The notes under the pieces: model-generated
Databases searched by the model: none
What the model was told of the DNA's origin: nothing
The model's input: the letters and a program-made list of their open reading frames with translations, nothing else
NCBI GenBank assembly: GCA_018970895.1
Contig: JAGWVM010000014.1
Coordinates: 1-40,556 of the forward strand
Length of the DNA stretch: 40,556 nt
Reading direction: 5' to 3'
Source of the DNA: Lysobacteraceae bacterium
Lineage (GTDB): Bacteria; Pseudomonadota; Gammaproteobacteria; Xanthomonadales; Rhodanobacteraceae
Part shown: positions 8,720 through 17,707 of the stretch, one piece after another
Layout: the number at the start of each line of letters is the position of its first letter
Numbering within the stretch: position 1 is the first letter of the stretch
Made by a program: the position numbers and the translations under genes

Positions 8720-8818
8720 TCGGGCGTACACTGAGCGATCTTTTCCGACGGCCCTCCCTCCCTGCATGAGCCCGATGCCCGCCTCCACCTTCCGTCCGAT
8801 CGCCTGCGGAGCCGCCTG

Positions 8819-9331
8819 ATGGGCATCGTCGCAAAGCCCGCAAATGGCCTGGCTGGCTGGCGCATAGGCCTGTGGCTGGTGTTGCTGCTGGCCGCTTTCG
8901 GAGCCACGCAGTACGCCGTCCACGCCCGGCGGGTGTGGGGCGTGCTCGCACAGCCCGACCTGCCCGCCGAGGCGCGCACCGCCCTGCACGGCATGCTGGG
9001 GTGGGATCTCGGGTACTTCGTCGCGGCCGCGGCGCTGGTGGTGTTCTGCGCGGCCGGCATCCTGCGCCAGGGATGGTCGCGTCCGGTGCTGCGCGTGGCG
9101 CTCAGCCTGCTTGCGCTGGGCATGCTCGCGAGCGGCGCGGTTCTGCTGCATCACTGGCATGCGTGGAGCGCGATGTCCGGCGATCCGGCTGACGCCAGCC
9201 TGCAACTGGCAGGGGCCGCGCGCGCGGTGCACCTTTCGCTGGCGTTCGATGTCGGTGCCATCGCGCTGCTGGCCTGGCTGGTATGGCGGCTGGGGCATCC
9301 GGCAGTACGGGCGCAGTTCCGCCGGCGGTGA
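8819..9331 (+). CDS. Four-TM membrane protein, function unknown
   Basis: A 170-residue protein with four predicted membrane segments: about residues 15-35 (IGLWLVLLLAAFGATQ), 60-82 (GYFVAAAALVVFCAAGI), 88-110 (VLRVALSLLALGMLASGAV) and 140-160 (FDVGAIALLAWLVW). Polar residues, including a His pair (LLHHWHAW), sit after TM3. There is no recognisable domain. The ATG at 8819 overlaps the stop of a 17-codon frame starting at 8766, which has no ribosome binding site and is probably chance. It is followed by a DUF2884-like exported protein gene 147 bp away; any functional link is speculative. Confidence 0.6.
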   Translation: MGIVAKPANGLAGWRIGLWLVLLLAAFGATQYAVHARRVWGVLAQPDLPAEARTALHGMLGWDLGYFVAAAALVVFCAAGILRQGWSRPVLRVALSLLALGMLASGAVLLHHWHAWSAMSGDPADASLQLAGAARAVHLSLAFDVGAIALLAWLVWRLGHPAVRAQFRRR

Positions 9332-9478
9332 CGCCGGCGAGTGCGTCGCGCCGGTCGCAGTGATGCATCCCGGCCCCGGCGTGCATCGACCCGGCCGGCT
9401 TGCCGGAGAGCTCGTCCGGTTCAGGGCGGGTTGGCCCTGCCCCGGTTATCGGTGGGCGCTTTCGCCCGGCCTGACCCC

Positions 9479-10237
9479 ATGCGCACGCGCTTCCCTCTCA
9501 TGGCCCTGGCCATGCTCGCCATCACCGTCGGGCCGGCGTCCGCCGACCCGCTGGCACTGCACTGCGACGCAAGCAGCAGCTACGACCTCACGGTGCGGTC
9601 CGACCGGTGGGTGTTCGACCGCACCGGCGCAGCACCGAACCGGGTGGAGATCGGCCCCGGCATGCTGCTGACCGACGGCGTCCCGGTGCGGCTGAATGCC
9701 GAAGACCGCGATCGCGTTGCGCTGTTCGAGCGCGGCCTGCGCGCGCTGCTGCCGCGGGTCAGGCAGGTGGCTCGCCACGGCGTGGACCTGGCGGCGCAGG
9801 CCTTGCGCGAGGAGGCGTCGCGCCTGCAACTGGCGCCGGCCACGCGCGAAGCACTGGATCAGCGCATCGCCGTCGATGCCGGCGTGCTGCGCAGGCGCAT
9901 CGACACCAGCCAGAGCACGCACGACTGGCACGCCGACGCCGTGCGCCAGCTCGGCAACCAGTTCGCCGCCGATCTCAGCCCGATCGTTGCCGGCGACCTC
10001 GGCCAGCAGGCGTTGCAGGCGGCGATGAGCGGCGATCTCGATACCGCCGCACGCCTGCGCGATCAGGCGGCCGACCTGGCCACCACCCTGCGGCCGCGGA
10101 TCGAGCGTCGGCTGCAGGCGCTGCAACCCCAGGTCGATGCGCTGTGCCCGTCGGTCGAGCGGCTGGCGGCGTTGCAGCAGGGCCTTCGCGATGCGCAGGG
10201 CCGGCCACTGCGCCTGCTCGAGGCGACCGGGCGATAA
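9479..10237 (+). CDS. Exported DUF2884 (YggN)-like protein
   Basis: A 252-residue protein with a Sec signal peptide (MRTRFPLMALAMLAITVGPASA) and a mature part that starts with a short beta region including HCD and the later phrase GMLLTDGVPVRLNAEDRDRVALFERGLRALLP. A long, mostly helical region follows and ends with a single late Cys (DALCPSVERL). A strand segment with one early and one late cysteine and the DRxRVxxFExxLRxLxP phrase matches my memory of DUF2884/YggN, a periplasmic family of unknown role, but I could not verify this by search. ATG 9479 is chosen because the signal peptide begins there. Confidence 0.6.
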   Translation: MRTRFPLMALAMLAITVGPASADPLALHCDASSSYDLTVRSDRWVFDRTGAAPNRVEIGPGMLLTDGVPVRLNAEDRDRVALFERGLRALLPRVRQVARHGVDLAAQALREEASRLQLAPATREALDQRIAVDAGVLRRRIDTSQSTHDWHADAVRQLGNQFAADLSPIVAGDLGQQALQAAMSGDLDTAARLRDQAADLATTLRPRIERRLQALQPQVDALCPSVERLAALQQGLRDAQGRPLRLLEATGR

Positions 10238-10285
10238 CCGCCTGCAACCGCAACGGCAGCTAAAGGACGTGGTGCATCGAGCGCG

Positions 10286-10297
10286 CGGGTTAACCCG
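10286..10297. promoter_or_regulatory. 12-bp perfect palindrome, possible operator
   Basis: CGGGTTAACCCG lies in the 120-bp gap before the DUF2383-like gene, about 60 bp upstream of its GTG start. A perfect palindrome with an AT-rich centre in a very GC-rich genome is a plausible dimeric repressor site, but a single instance proves nothing. Confidence 0.25.
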
Positions 10298-10357
10298 TCG
10301 CTAAGCGGGTGCTCCCGACCATGGCCGGCAGTTCTCCCGCTTGCGAGGCCAGGTGCC

Positions 10358-10795
10358 GTGGCGCTGGCAACCCAACCGCTCTACAACGCGCTGATCCGTC
10401 GAGGCATCGACCTGCAGCGGCTGTGCCAGCTCGCCGCACAGCAGGTCGCCGAGCCCGGGCTGCGGGTGGTGCTGCTGGAAAACGCGGCGGCGCTGGAGAT
10501 GTTCGTGCTCGACCTGCAGATGGAGCTCAGTGCGCGCGGCGGACGCCCGGCGACCTCCGGCCGGTGGCGCGGCCCGTTGCAGCGACGGCTGGCCCGCTGG
10601 TGGTCCCGCGGCATGCCGCTGCGGGACAGCCAGTGGATCCGCCTGCTGTCGCGACGCGAGCGTGTCCTGGCCAGCCTGTTCGAGGACACCGTGGCGCTGG
10701 CTCCGGTCGATACCGCGCAGTGCCTGCGCCGCCTGGCCCCGCGCCTGCAGGCGGTGCACCTGGACATGGGCTCGCTGGCCGGCGCCACGCGCTAG
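10358..10795 (+). CDS. DUF2383/PA2169-like four-helix-bundle protein
   Basis: A 145-residue, soluble, all-helical protein. The order of features fits the PA2169/DUF2383 family of four-helix bundles: a first helix with LYNALIRRGID, a second with EPGLRVVLLENAAALEMF followed by LQMELSARGGRP, a loop with a Gly followed by a basic-aromatic stretch (LQRRLARWWSRG), a third helix LSRRERVLASLFEDTV and a final helix LRRLAPRLQAVHLDM. The family is ferritin-like in shape and of unknown function. The Glu/His residues that might bind metal are sparse here. The start is GTG with only a weak upstream AGG, and no ATG fits the frame. It appears to stand alone. Confidence 0.55.
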   Translation: MALATQPLYNALIRRGIDLQRLCQLAAQQVAEPGLRVVLLENAAALEMFVLDLQMELSARGGRPATSGRWRGPLQRRLARWWSRGMPLRDSQWIRLLSRRERVLASLFEDTVALAPVDTAQCLRRLAPRLQAVHLDMGSLAGATR

Positions 10796-11538
10796 GCCGA
10801 TCTCCTTGCGATGACCGACGGTACGGCAGACGGCCGGCCTACGGCCAGGTCGTGCCGGCGGTGCCGCGTGATGCACCGGATCGTCATCGCCAGCGGCGGT
10901 CACGGGGTGGCGCGGCATGCGCACGACGATCATCACGCTGGCGTTCGCCGCCGCCGATGCCGAGCGGCCACCCGGCACGGCGCGCGTGCGGGTACCCGCC
11001 GTAGGGTCGATCGCCCGCGACGGGTTGGACGCCACTTTCGATGCCCTGACGATGGTGGTCACCACCTTCGCCGGGGATGGCGACGCGAGGCGCCACCTCA
11101 TCGATCGACCCCATCGCAGCCGTGCGCTCGCCGGGACGGGCAGCGCGGCGCGGATGCGCCGGACCATGGACGATGCCGGCGCGGATGGCATTCGGCCGGC
11201 TGTCACCGGGTGCTGACCTGGCGCGAACCGCCGCGCCGGCGGCGCACGCCGCCTCGCTCGACCGGGCGGTCGAGCGGAAGGTGGATGCCCGCGCCGCTCC
11301 CTTCGCCGCACGTCCCGGAGCGCGTGGTCCGATGCTGCACACGCTGGACCGGCTGCCGGGCGGATCGTCGCTGCGCCGGATCGCGGCGGCGCGAGCGCCG
11401 TCGCGTCATGTTGATCGCGACCGTTCGCACGGCGTTGGCGCCGCCGCGGGCCGGCGCTTCACGCGCCGGCGTGCCTGCAAAATCTTGATCCGACGGCTGA
11501 TACGCTCCTCGGGTTTCCACTGCGAGAGAGTGCTTCCC
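10796..11538. other. 743-bp region without a convincing gene
   Basis: This is the longest gene-poor stretch in the window. Frames are open on both strands because of GC content, but none has a recognisable domain, a good ribosome binding site and sensible composition together. The best candidate is a + frame from ATG 10917 to 11216 (99 codons, starting MRTTIITLAF), which gives an Arg/Ala/Asp-rich product in its second half. The stretch may be a decayed gene or simply intergenic. The promoter of the mscS gene at 11539 should lie at the right end, where the sequence just before 11500 is less GC-rich. Confidence 0.4.
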
Positions 11539-12447
11539 ATGCCAGCCACCGGTTCCTTTGCCGTTGATCCGACGCCTGCCGCCAGCGCCACCGCACGCGC
11601 TTCGCATCACCTGATCGCGAACTGGGACATGTACGTCGACCAGGCGGTGCAGATGGGCCTGCACCTGGTCGAGGCGCTGCTGGTGCTGCTGGTCGGGCTG
11701 TGGGTCGCGCGGCGCCTGGCCAATGTCCTCGAACGTGCGCTGGGCCGGGCGAGCTTCGATGTCACCCTGTCCAGTTTCCTGCGCAATCTGCTCTACGGCG
11801 TGCTGATCACGCTGCTGATCGTCACTGCGCTGCAGGTCGCCGGGGTGCCGTCGGCCCCGCTGGTGGCGGCGCTGGGCGCCAGCGGTCTGGCGATCGGCCT
11901 GTCGCTGCAGGGCTCGCTCAGCAACCTCGCCTGGGGCGTGCTGCTGGCGGTGTTCCGCCCCTTTCGCGTCGGTGATTTCGTTTCCGTCGGCGGCGTGCTG
12001 GGCACGGTCGAGGCGATCAACCTCATGTACACCCACCTGTTGCTGCCCGACGGACGCGAGTCGGTGGTGCCCAACGCCAAGGTCGGCGGCGATGCGATCA
12101 CCAACTTCAACCGCCGCGGTACCCGCCGCTTCGAGCTGACCGTGGGTATCGGCTACAAGGACGACATCAACGCGGCCAAGGCCGAAATCCGCCGGCTGTT
12201 CGAGGCCGATGCGCGGATCCTCAAGGAGCCTGAGCCGGGGGTGTGGACCACCAATCTCAACGAGAGCTCGGTGGATCTGGTGATCCGCGCATGGACCACC
12301 ACGGCCGACTTCTGGACGGCGCAGACCGATTTCCTGCAGGCCGTCAAGGAAGCCTTCGACGGCGCGGGCATCAGCATCCCGTTCCCTCAGCGCGAGCTCA
12401 CGGTGGTGCAGGGAAGTCTGCCGGCCACCGCCGAGCGGCAGGGCTGA
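11539..12447 (+). CDS. mscS: Small-conductance mechanosensitive channel, MscS type
   Basis: A 302-residue inner-membrane channel of classic three-TM MscS size. TM1 is near residues 35-58, TM2 near 85-105, and TM3 carries the pore-lining Ala/Gly pattern [21 protein letters not shown] followed by the [10 protein letters not shown] entry to the beta domain. The cytoplasmic cage domain contains [22 protein letters not shown] and ends with SIPFPQREL. It opens under membrane tension to release solutes during osmotic downshock. ATG 11539 is chosen as the start because the MscS-like sequence begins soon after it. About 200 bp separate it from aceF, so it is probably a separate transcript. Confidence 0.88.
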   Translation: MPATGSFAVDPTPAASATARASHHLIANWDMYVDQAVQMGLHLVEALLVLLVGLWVARRLANVLERALGRASFDVTLSSFLRNLLYGVLITLLIVTALQVAGVPSAPLVAALGASGLAIGLSLQGSLSNLAWGVLLAVFRPFRVGDFVSVGGVLGTVEAINLMYTHLLLPDGRESVVPNAKVGGDAITNFNRRGTRRFELTVGIGYKDDINAAKAEIRRLFEADARILKEPEPGVWTTNLNESSVDLVIRAWTTTADFWTAQTDFLQAVKEAFDGAGISIPFPQRELTVVQGSLPATAERQG

Positions 12448-12593
12448 TCGCGCGCGCGGGTACGCCCGGCGGCCTGATCCGGGGGCTCGTCCCCTGCCTC
12501 CCCGGACGCCGCCAACGCGCGGCGAGGATCGCCATACGTCGGCGAACGGGTGCAATGACATCGTTTTCAGTGCCGTCCCGGGCCCGGCTTGGT

Positions 12594-12599
12594 TATCAT
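12594..12599 (+). promoter_or_regulatory. Possible -10 element ahead of aceF
   Basis: TATCAT within TTGGTTATCATGG lies about 55 bp before the aceF start, in one of the few AT-richer spots of the gap. No convincing -35 is visible at the right spacing, so this is only a suggestion. Confidence 0.2.
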
Positions 12600-12653
12600 G
12601 GAAATCTTGCCGCGGTCGCATTTCCGCGCCCCGCCCCACCTGCAGGAGTCCCC

Positions 12654-14345
12654 ATGGCCGACCTCAAAGAAGCACGCGTACCGGATATCGGCGGCGACAA
12701 GGTGCCCGTGATCGAGGTGCTGATCAAAGTCGGCGATCGGGTCGAGAAGGAGCAGGGCCTGGTCACGCTGGAGTCGGACAAGGCCACGATGGAAGTGCCT
12801 GCGCCGTTTGCCGGCGTGGTGAAGGAGATCATGGTCAAGCTGGGCGACGAGGTCGGCGAGGGTACGGTGATCGCGATGATCGAGGCCGAGGGTGCCGCCG
12901 CCCCGGCCCCGACGCCCGCGCCGGCCGCTGCGCCCGCCAAGGCCGAGTCGCCCGCGAAGAGTGCCCCCGCTCCGGCCTCGGCTGCCGCGCCGGCACCCGC
13001 CGCCGCCAGCGGCGGCGTGCGTGAAGCCCGTGTGCCGGACATCGGTGGCTTCGACGCCGTGCCGGTGATCGAGATCCTGGTGCAGGTCGGCGACCGCGTG
13101 GCCAAGGACCAGGGCCTGATCACGCTGGAGTCGGACAAGGCCACGATGGAAGTGCCTGCGCCGTTCGCCGGCGTGGTGAAGGAACTCAAGCTCAAGCTGG
13201 GCGACGAAGTGTCCGAGGGCAGCCTGATCGCGCTGATCGAATCCGCCGAGGGCGCGCCTGCTGCCGCTCCGGTGTCCGCCGCACCCGCACCCGCACCGGC
13301 GCCTGCGCCGACCGCCGAGAAGCCGGCACCGGTCGGCGGTCGTGCCGTGCAGCCCGGTGTCGCCCCGGAGGGCGACCTGCCGCCGCAGGCGCGCCCGCCG
13401 TTTGACGCCAAGATCGTCATGCCCGGCGATGCACCGTACGCCAGCCCGGCGATCCGCGCGTTCGCACGCGAGCTGGGCGTGGATATCCACCAGGTGAAGG
13501 GATCGGGCCGCAGTGGACGTATCCAGCGCGAGGACGTCAGCGCCTACGTCAAGCACGCGCTGGCCTCGGGTGCTCGCCCGGTCACCGGCGCGCCGGTGAC
13601 CGCCGGCGGCGGGCTCAACCTGCTGCCGTGGCCGAAGGTGGACTTCGCCAAGTTCGGCGAGATCGAGGAGAAGCCGCTCTCGCGCATCCAGAAGATTTCC
13701 GGCGCGAACCTGGCGCGCAACTGGGCGATGATCCCGCACGTCACCCAGCACGAGGACGCCGACATCACCGAGCTGGAGGCCTTCCGCAAGGCCCTGGGCG
13801 CGGAGAACAAGGATCTCAAGATCACCCCGCTGGTGTTCCAGATGAAGGCGGTGGTGGCAGCGCTCAAAGCGTTCCCGCAGTTCAACGCCTCGCTCGACGA
13901 AACCGGCGAGAAGCTGATCCTGAAGAAGTACTTCCACATCGGCATCGCGGTGGATACGCCCGATGGCCTGGTGGTGCCGGTGATCCGCGACGTCGACAGG
14001 AAGGGCCTGCTCGACCTGGCCCGCGAGCTGGGCGAGATCTCGAAGAAGGCGCGCGACAAGAAGCTCGGCCCGGCCGACATGTCCGGCGGCTGCTTCTCGA
14101 TCTCCTCGCTGGGCGGCATCGGCGGCACCGCGTTCACGCCCATCGTGAACGCGCCGGAGGTGGCCATCCTCGGCGTGTCCAAGGCGTCGATGAAGCCGGT
14201 GTGGAACGGCAAGGAGTTCGCACCGCGGCTGATGCTGCCGCTGTCGCTGTCCTACGACCACCGCGTGATCGACGGCGCGCTGGCCGCACGCTTCGCCTCC
14301 TTCCTCGCGCAGCAGCTGGGCGACATCCGCCGCCTGCTGCTCTGA
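12654..14345 (+). CDS. aceF: Pyruvate dehydrogenase E2, dihydrolipoyl acetyltransferase
   Basis: A 563-residue protein. It forms the core of the pyruvate dehydrogenase complex and transfers acetyl groups from lipoamide to CoA. Domains in order: lipoyl domain 1 (about 4-78, lipoyl-lysine K43 in [10 protein letters not shown]), an Ala/Pro linker, lipoyl domain 2 (about 124-198, K162 in the same motif), a second Ala/Pro linker, the peripheral subunit-binding domain (about 262-299, [16 protein letters not shown]), and the catalytic domain (about 340-563) ending in SYDHRVIDG with catalytic His536 and Asp540. The ATG is preceded by CAGGAG. The E1 gene (aceE) is not in this window. An mscS-type gene begins 11 bp after the stop and lpdA follows, so the three probably form one operon. 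Confidence 0.96.
   Translation: MADLKEARVPDIGGDKVPVIEVLIKVGDRVEKEQGLVTLESDKATMEVPAPFAGVVKEIMVKLGDEVGEGTVIAMIEAEGAAAPAPTPAPAAAPAKAESPAKSAPAPASAAAPAPAAASGGVREARVPDIGGFDAVPVIEILVQVGDRVAKDQGLITLESDKATMEVPAPFAGVVKELKLKLGDEVSEGSLIALIESAEGAPAAAPVSAAPAPAPAPAPTAEKPAPVGGRAVQPGVAPEGDLPPQARPPFDAKIVMPGDAPYASPAIRAFARELGVDIHQVKGSGRSGRIQREDVSAYVKHALASGARPVTGAPVTAGGGLNLLPWPKVDFAKFGEIEEKPLSRIQKISGANLARNWAMIPHVTQHEDADITELEAFRKALGAENKDLKITPLVFQMKAVVAALKAFPQFNASLDETGEKLILKKYFHIGIAVDTPDGLVVPVIRDVDRKGLLDLARELGEISKKARDKKLGPADMSGGCFSISSLGGIGGTAFTPIVNAPEVAILGVSKASMKPVWNGKEFAPRLMLPLSLSYDHRVIDGALAARFASFLAQQLGDIRRLLL
12764..12826 (+). repeat. Direct repeat copy 1, lipoyl domain 1 coding segment
   Basis: These 63 bp around the lipoyl-lysine codon match 13121-13183 in the second lipoyl domain with a single mismatch (T versus C in the GCCGTTTGCC context). 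Such near-identity at silent sites suggests recent duplication or ongoing gene conversion between the two lipoyl domains. Confidence 0.85.
13121..13183 (+). repeat. Direct repeat copy 2, lipoyl domain 2 coding segment
   Basis: This is the partner of 12764-12826 (62 of 63 positions identical). The downstream part of this copy (GTGAAGGAACTCAAGCTCAAG) also matches the lipoyl domain of lpdA near 15631, showing that the three lipoyl domains in the cluster are close relatives. Confidence 0.85.
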
Positions 14346-14356
14346 CGGGGCGCTGG

Positions 14357-15436
14357 GTGACCGCCCTCGGCTCGGGCGATCCGCTGACCCAGGTGCGCGC
14401 GGTCGTGCCGCACACCTGGGAAGACGGCGTGCGCCAGTTCAACGAGTGGATGAACGTCACGCTGCTGCACATGAGCGGGGTGAAGGTCACGGTCGGCTCG
14501 CTGCTGGCAGCCGTGCTGGTGCTGGTGCTGTTCCTGCTGCTGTCCTCGGTCACCCGCCGCCTGTTGCGGCGGTACGTGGAGCGGCACGACAGCCTCAACC
14601 TGTCCTCGGTCTACACGGTCGAGCGGCTGACCCACTACGTGCTGCTGCTGGTCGGCGTGCTGATGGCGCTGAACGCCTCCGGCATCCCGATCGCCAAGTT
14701 CACGGTGTTCGCCGGCGCGCTCGGCGTGGGCCTGGGTTTCGGCCTGCAGGCGATCTTCAACAATTTCGTGTCGGGCCTGATCCTGCTGTTCGACCGCAGC
14801 CTGAAGGTGGGTGATTTCGTCGAGCTGGCCTCCGGCGTGCACGGCAACGTGCGGGAGATCCGCATCCGCGCCACGCTGATCACCACCAATGACGACATCG
14901 ACATCCTGGTGCCCAATTCCGAGTTCGTCACCGGGCGGGTGGTGAACTGGACCCTGCGCGAGGCCGCGCGCCGGCTCAAGGTGCCGTTCGGCGTGGCCTA
15001 CGGCACCGACAAGGAACTGGTGAAGAAGGCCGCGCTGGAGGCCGCCGTGGCGGTGCCGTTCACGCTGGCGCAGGACGGCCCGCGCGCGCCGCAGGTGTGG
15101 CTGACCGGCTTCGGCGACTCCTCGCTCGATTTCGAGCTGGTGGTCTGGCTGGACGCCGAGGCGACCCGCCGCACCGGCTCGGTCAACGCCGCCTACAACT
15201 GGGCGCTGCACACTGCGCTGGAGAAATACGACATCGAGATCCCGTTCCCGCAGCGCGACCTGCACGTGCGCAGCTGGACCCGTGCACCGGCGCCCGCTCC
15301 GCGCAACCCGGCGCCGAAAGGCGACGGCGGTCCCGACCGGGGCAACGACGCCGCGCGCGATGTCACCAACCACATGAAGCCGTCCGCCGGGACGGCGCCC
15401 CGATCCTCCGAACCCGACCCGGGCGTCGCCCGCTGA
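14357..15436 (+). CDS. MscS-family channel embedded in the PDH operon
   Basis: About 359 residues from the GTG at 14357, which lies 11 bp after the aceF stop; the next candidate start is ATG 14450, and the intervening sequence (TWEDGVRQFNEW) looks coding. TM segments lie at about 45-65, 90-110 and 115-140. TM3 has the pattern FAGALGVGLGFGLQAIFNN followed by LKVGDFVEL, and the cytoplasmic domain contains ILVPNSEFVTGRVVNW and DIEIPFPQRDLHVR. The TM3 pattern is of the KefA/YbdG-like branch and differs from the MscS at 11539. The C-terminal 45 residues are a Pro/Asp/Arg-rich, probably disordered tail. Position and spacing argue for cotranscription with aceF and lpdA. Confidence 0.85.
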   Translation: MTALGSGDPLTQVRAVVPHTWEDGVRQFNEWMNVTLLHMSGVKVTVGSLLAAVLVLVLFLLLSSVTRRLLRRYVERHDSLNLSSVYTVERLTHYVLLLVGVLMALNASGIPIAKFTVFAGALGVGLGFGLQAIFNNFVSGLILLFDRSLKVGDFVELASGVHGNVREIRIRATLITTNDDIDILVPNSEFVTGRVVNWTLREAARRLKVPFGVAYGTDKELVKKAALEAAVAVPFTLAQDGPRAPQVWLTGFGDSSLDFELVVWLDAEATRRTGSVNAAYNWALHTALEKYDIEIPFPQRDLHVRSWTRAPAPAPRNPAPKGDGGPDRGNDAARDVTNHMKPSAGTAPRSSEPDPGVAR

Positions 15437-15463
15437 CGCCGCCCCACGCAAAGGAAACACACC

Positions 15464-17242
15464 ATGGCCAACACGCTCGAGATCAAGGTCCCCGACATCG
15501 GCGGTCACGACAACGTGCCGGTGATCGAGGTGCTGGTGAACGTCGGTGACACGGTCGCCAAGGACCAGAGCCTGATCACGCTGGAGTCGGACAAGGCGAC
15601 GATGGAGATTCCCGCCACCGCGGCCGGCGTGGTGAAGGAACTCAAGCTCAAGGTCGGCGACGAGGTGTCCGAGGGCGCGCCGATCCTGGTGCTGGAGACC
15701 GGCGACGCAGCGGCACCGGCGGCTGCACCTGCACCTGCACCCGCCGCGGCATCCCCGGCCCCGGCGCCCGCCCCGGCTCCCGCGCCCGCCAGGGCGCCGG
15801 CTGCCGCCGGCGCGTCCGGCCGCACGCCGGACATCACCTGCAAGCTGGTCGTGCTCGGCTCCGGTCCGGGCGGCTACACCGCCGCCTTCCGCGCCGCCGA
15901 CCTGGACGTGGACACCGTGCTGGTCGAGCGCTATGGCACGCTGGGTGGTGTCTGCCTCAATGTCGGTTGTATCCCGTCCAAGGCCCTGCTTCACGCCGCC
16001 GCGGTGATCGACGAGGCCGAGGCGATGGCCGCCCACGGCGTCAGCTTCGGCAAGCCGACCATCGAGATCGACAAGCTGCGTGACTTCAAGTCCAAGGTGG
16101 TCGGCAAGCTCACCGGCGGCCTGGCCGGCATGGCCAAGCAGCGCAAGGTGCGCACGGTGCAGGGCACCGGCCGCTTCATCTCGCCGAACGAGATGGAAGT
16201 GCAGACGGCCGAGGGGACCCAGCTGATCCGCTTCGAGCAAGCGATCATCGCCGCCGGCTCGCAGGCGGTGCGCCTGCCGGCGTTTCCCTGGGACGACGAG
16301 CGCATCATGGACTCCACCGGTGCGCTGGAACTGAAGGACGTGCCGAAAAAGCTGCTGGTGGTCGGCGGCGGCATCATCGGCCTGGAGATGGCCACGGTGT
16401 ACTCGGCGCTGGGCAGCGAAGTGACCGTGGTCGAGTTCATGGACCAGATCATCCCGGGCGCCGACGCCGACCTGATCAAGCCGCTGGCGCAGCGCCTGGG
16501 CAAGAAGCTCAAGGGCGTGCACCTGAAGACCAAGGTGGTCTCGGCCAAGGCGACCAAGAAAGGCATCGAGATCGGCTACGAGGGCGAGAGCATTCCCGAG
16601 ACCTCGCTGTTCGACCGCGTGCTGGTCGCGGTGGGCCGCTCGCCGAACGGCAACAGGATCGGCGCGGAGAAGGCCGGCGTGGCGGTGACCGACCGCGGCT
16701 TCATCAACGTCGACACGCAGATGCGCACCAACGTGCCGCACATTTTCGCCATCGGCGACCTGGTCGGCCAGCCGATGCTTGCGCACAAGGCCACCCACGA
16801 GGCGCGGGTGGCCGCCGAGGTGGTGGCGGGCATGAAGAGCCACTTCGATGCGCGGGTGATCCCGTCGGTGGCCTACACCGACCCGGAAATCGCCTGGGTC
16901 GGCGTGACCGAGCGCGAGGCGAAGGAGAAGGGCCTGCACGTCGGCGTCGGGAAGTTCCCGTGGGCGGCGTCCGGCCGCGCCATCGGCAACGACCGCACCG
17001 AGGGCTTCACCAAGCTGATCTTCGACGAGGCGACCCATCGCGTGGTGGGTGCCGGCATCGTCGGCCCGCACGCGGGTGACCTGATCTCCGAGGTGGCGCT
17101 TGCGATCGAGATGGGCGCGGAGGCCGCCGACATCGGCATGACCATCCACCCGCACCCGACGCTGAGCGAATCGGTCGGCATGGCCGCCGAGGCCTACGAA
17201 GGCACCATCACCGACCTGTACATCCCGAAGAAGAAAAAGTAG
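15464..17242 (+). CDS. lpdA: Dihydrolipoyl dehydrogenase (E3) with N-terminal lipoyl domain
   Basis: A 592-residue flavoprotein that reoxidises dihydrolipoamide with NAD+. The N-terminal lipoyl domain (about 3-78, lipoyl-lysine K44 in [10 protein letters not shown]) is joined by an Ala/Pro linker to the E3 core. The core begins with the FAD motif GSGPGG (132-137), then the redox disulfide [13 protein letters not shown] (Cys164, Cys169), the NAD-binding [12 protein letters not shown], and the C-terminal active-site pair in HPHPTLSE. Fusion of a lipoyl domain to E3 is known in Neisseria and some other proteobacteria and marks this E3 as the pyruvate dehydrogenase partner. The ATG follows AAAGGAAA. 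A strong intrinsic terminator lies 20 bp after the stop. Confidence 0.96.
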   Translation: MANTLEIKVPDIGGHDNVPVIEVLVNVGDTVAKDQSLITLESDKATMEIPATAAGVVKELKLKVGDEVSEGAPILVLETGDAAAPAAAPAPAPAAASPAPAPAPAPAPARAPAAAGASGRTPDITCKLVVLGSGPGGYTAAFRAADLDVDTVLVERYGTLGGVCLNVGCIPSKALLHAAAVIDEAEAMAAHGVSFGKPTIEIDKLRDFKSKVVGKLTGGLAGMAKQRKVRTVQGTGRFISPNEMEVQTAEGTQLIRFEQAIIAAGSQAVRLPAFPWDDERIMDSTGALELKDVPKKLLVVGGGIIGLEMATVYSALGSEVTVVEFMDQIIPGADADLIKPLAQRLGKKLKGVHLKTKVVSAKATKKGIEIGYEGESIPETSLFDRVLVAVGRSPNGNRIGAEKAGVAVTDRGFINVDTQMRTNVPHIFAIGDLVGQPMLAHKATHEARVAAEVVAGMKSHFDARVIPSVAYTDPEIAWVGVTEREAKEKGLHVGVGKFPWAASGRAIGNDRTEGFTKLIFDEATHRVVGAGIVGPHAGDLISEVALAIEMGAEAADIGMTIHPHPTLSESVGMAAEAYEGTITDLYIPKKKK

Positions 17243-17261
17243 GCGGGGTGCGGCAGTCCAC

Positions 17262-17288
17262 AAGGCCCGGGATCTCCCGGGCCTTTTT
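17262..17288 (+). terminator. Rho-independent terminator after lpdA
   Basis: AAGGCCCGGGA and its reverse complement form an 11-bp stem with a minimal loop, followed by a T run (17284-17288). This is a textbook intrinsic terminator closing the aceF-mscS-lpdA unit. It also lies just beyond the stop of the convergent GIY-YIG gene. Confidence 0.85.
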
Positions 17289-17292
17289 CATG

Positions 17293-17658
17293 TCACGCGG
17301 TGGACGCGGGTGGGTTGCCCGATGCGCTGGCCTCTGCCTCGAGCCGGAGATACGCCAGCTTGCGCTCGCGCGGCAGCCGCTTGATCGCCGCCTCCGCCCG
17401 CGACGCCTGCGAGCGATCGGCGAAGGCGCGCCAACCGACCAGGCGACGGGGCGGATTGGCCCGCGTGTAGCGCGCACCGCGCCCGGCGGCATGGGCCGCG
17501 TAGCGGCGCTCGAGGTGGTTGGTGATGCCCGCATACCAGGCGCCGCTGGCGCATTCGATCAGGTACAGGCACCACTGGCCGGCGGCGGGCCAGGGCACCG
17601 CGACGGCATCGGCCGTCGCGGTGGGGGTGGGCGGGGTCGGAGTGGCAGAGCGAGGCAT
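17293..17658 (-). CDS. GIY-YIG nuclease-fold protein (UPF0213-like)
   Basis: A 121-residue protein. After a roughly 25-residue Pro/Thr/Ala-rich N-terminal extension comes a single GIY-YIG domain: LYLIE (variant of the GIY strand), WYAGIT (YIG strand), RRYAAHAAGRGARYTR, then DRSQASRAEAAIKRL with the conserved Glu and ending in RERKLAYL. This is the short stand-alone UPF0213/YhbQ group, thought to act on DNA though its role is poorly defined. The true start could be further inside, since the extension is not conserved-looking. It is convergent with lpdA and follows the ohr gene on the same strand with a 49-bp gap. Confidence 0.8.
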   Translation of the reverse strand: MPRSATPTPPTPTATADAVAVPWPAAGQWCLYLIECASGAWYAGITNHLERRYAAHAAGRGARYTRANPPRRLVGWRAFADRSQASRAEAAIKRLPRERKLAYLRLEAEASASGNPPASTA

Positions 17659-17707
17659 CGCGGCACGTCATACCGCAGCCGTTGCCATCACGAAAGTCCG
17701 CGGTGCC

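Noticed and set aside
8766..8819. A 17-codon frame whose stop overlaps the ATG of the four-TM protein gene, a possible leader peptide
   Set aside because: It has no ribosome binding site, and such short frames are common by chance. The overlap alone is not enough.
10917..11216. A 99-codon + strand frame in the gene-poor region before mscS
   Set aside because: It starts plausibly, but the second half is Arg/Asp-rich noise, the ribosome binding site is poor and no family is recognised. I could not support it as a gene.
14252..17263. A very long open reverse frame (about 1000 codons) opposite aceF's end, mscS and lpdA
   Set aside because: It is antisense to three well-recognised genes, has His/Arg/Gly-rich composition typical of GC-rich shadow frames, and has no domain.
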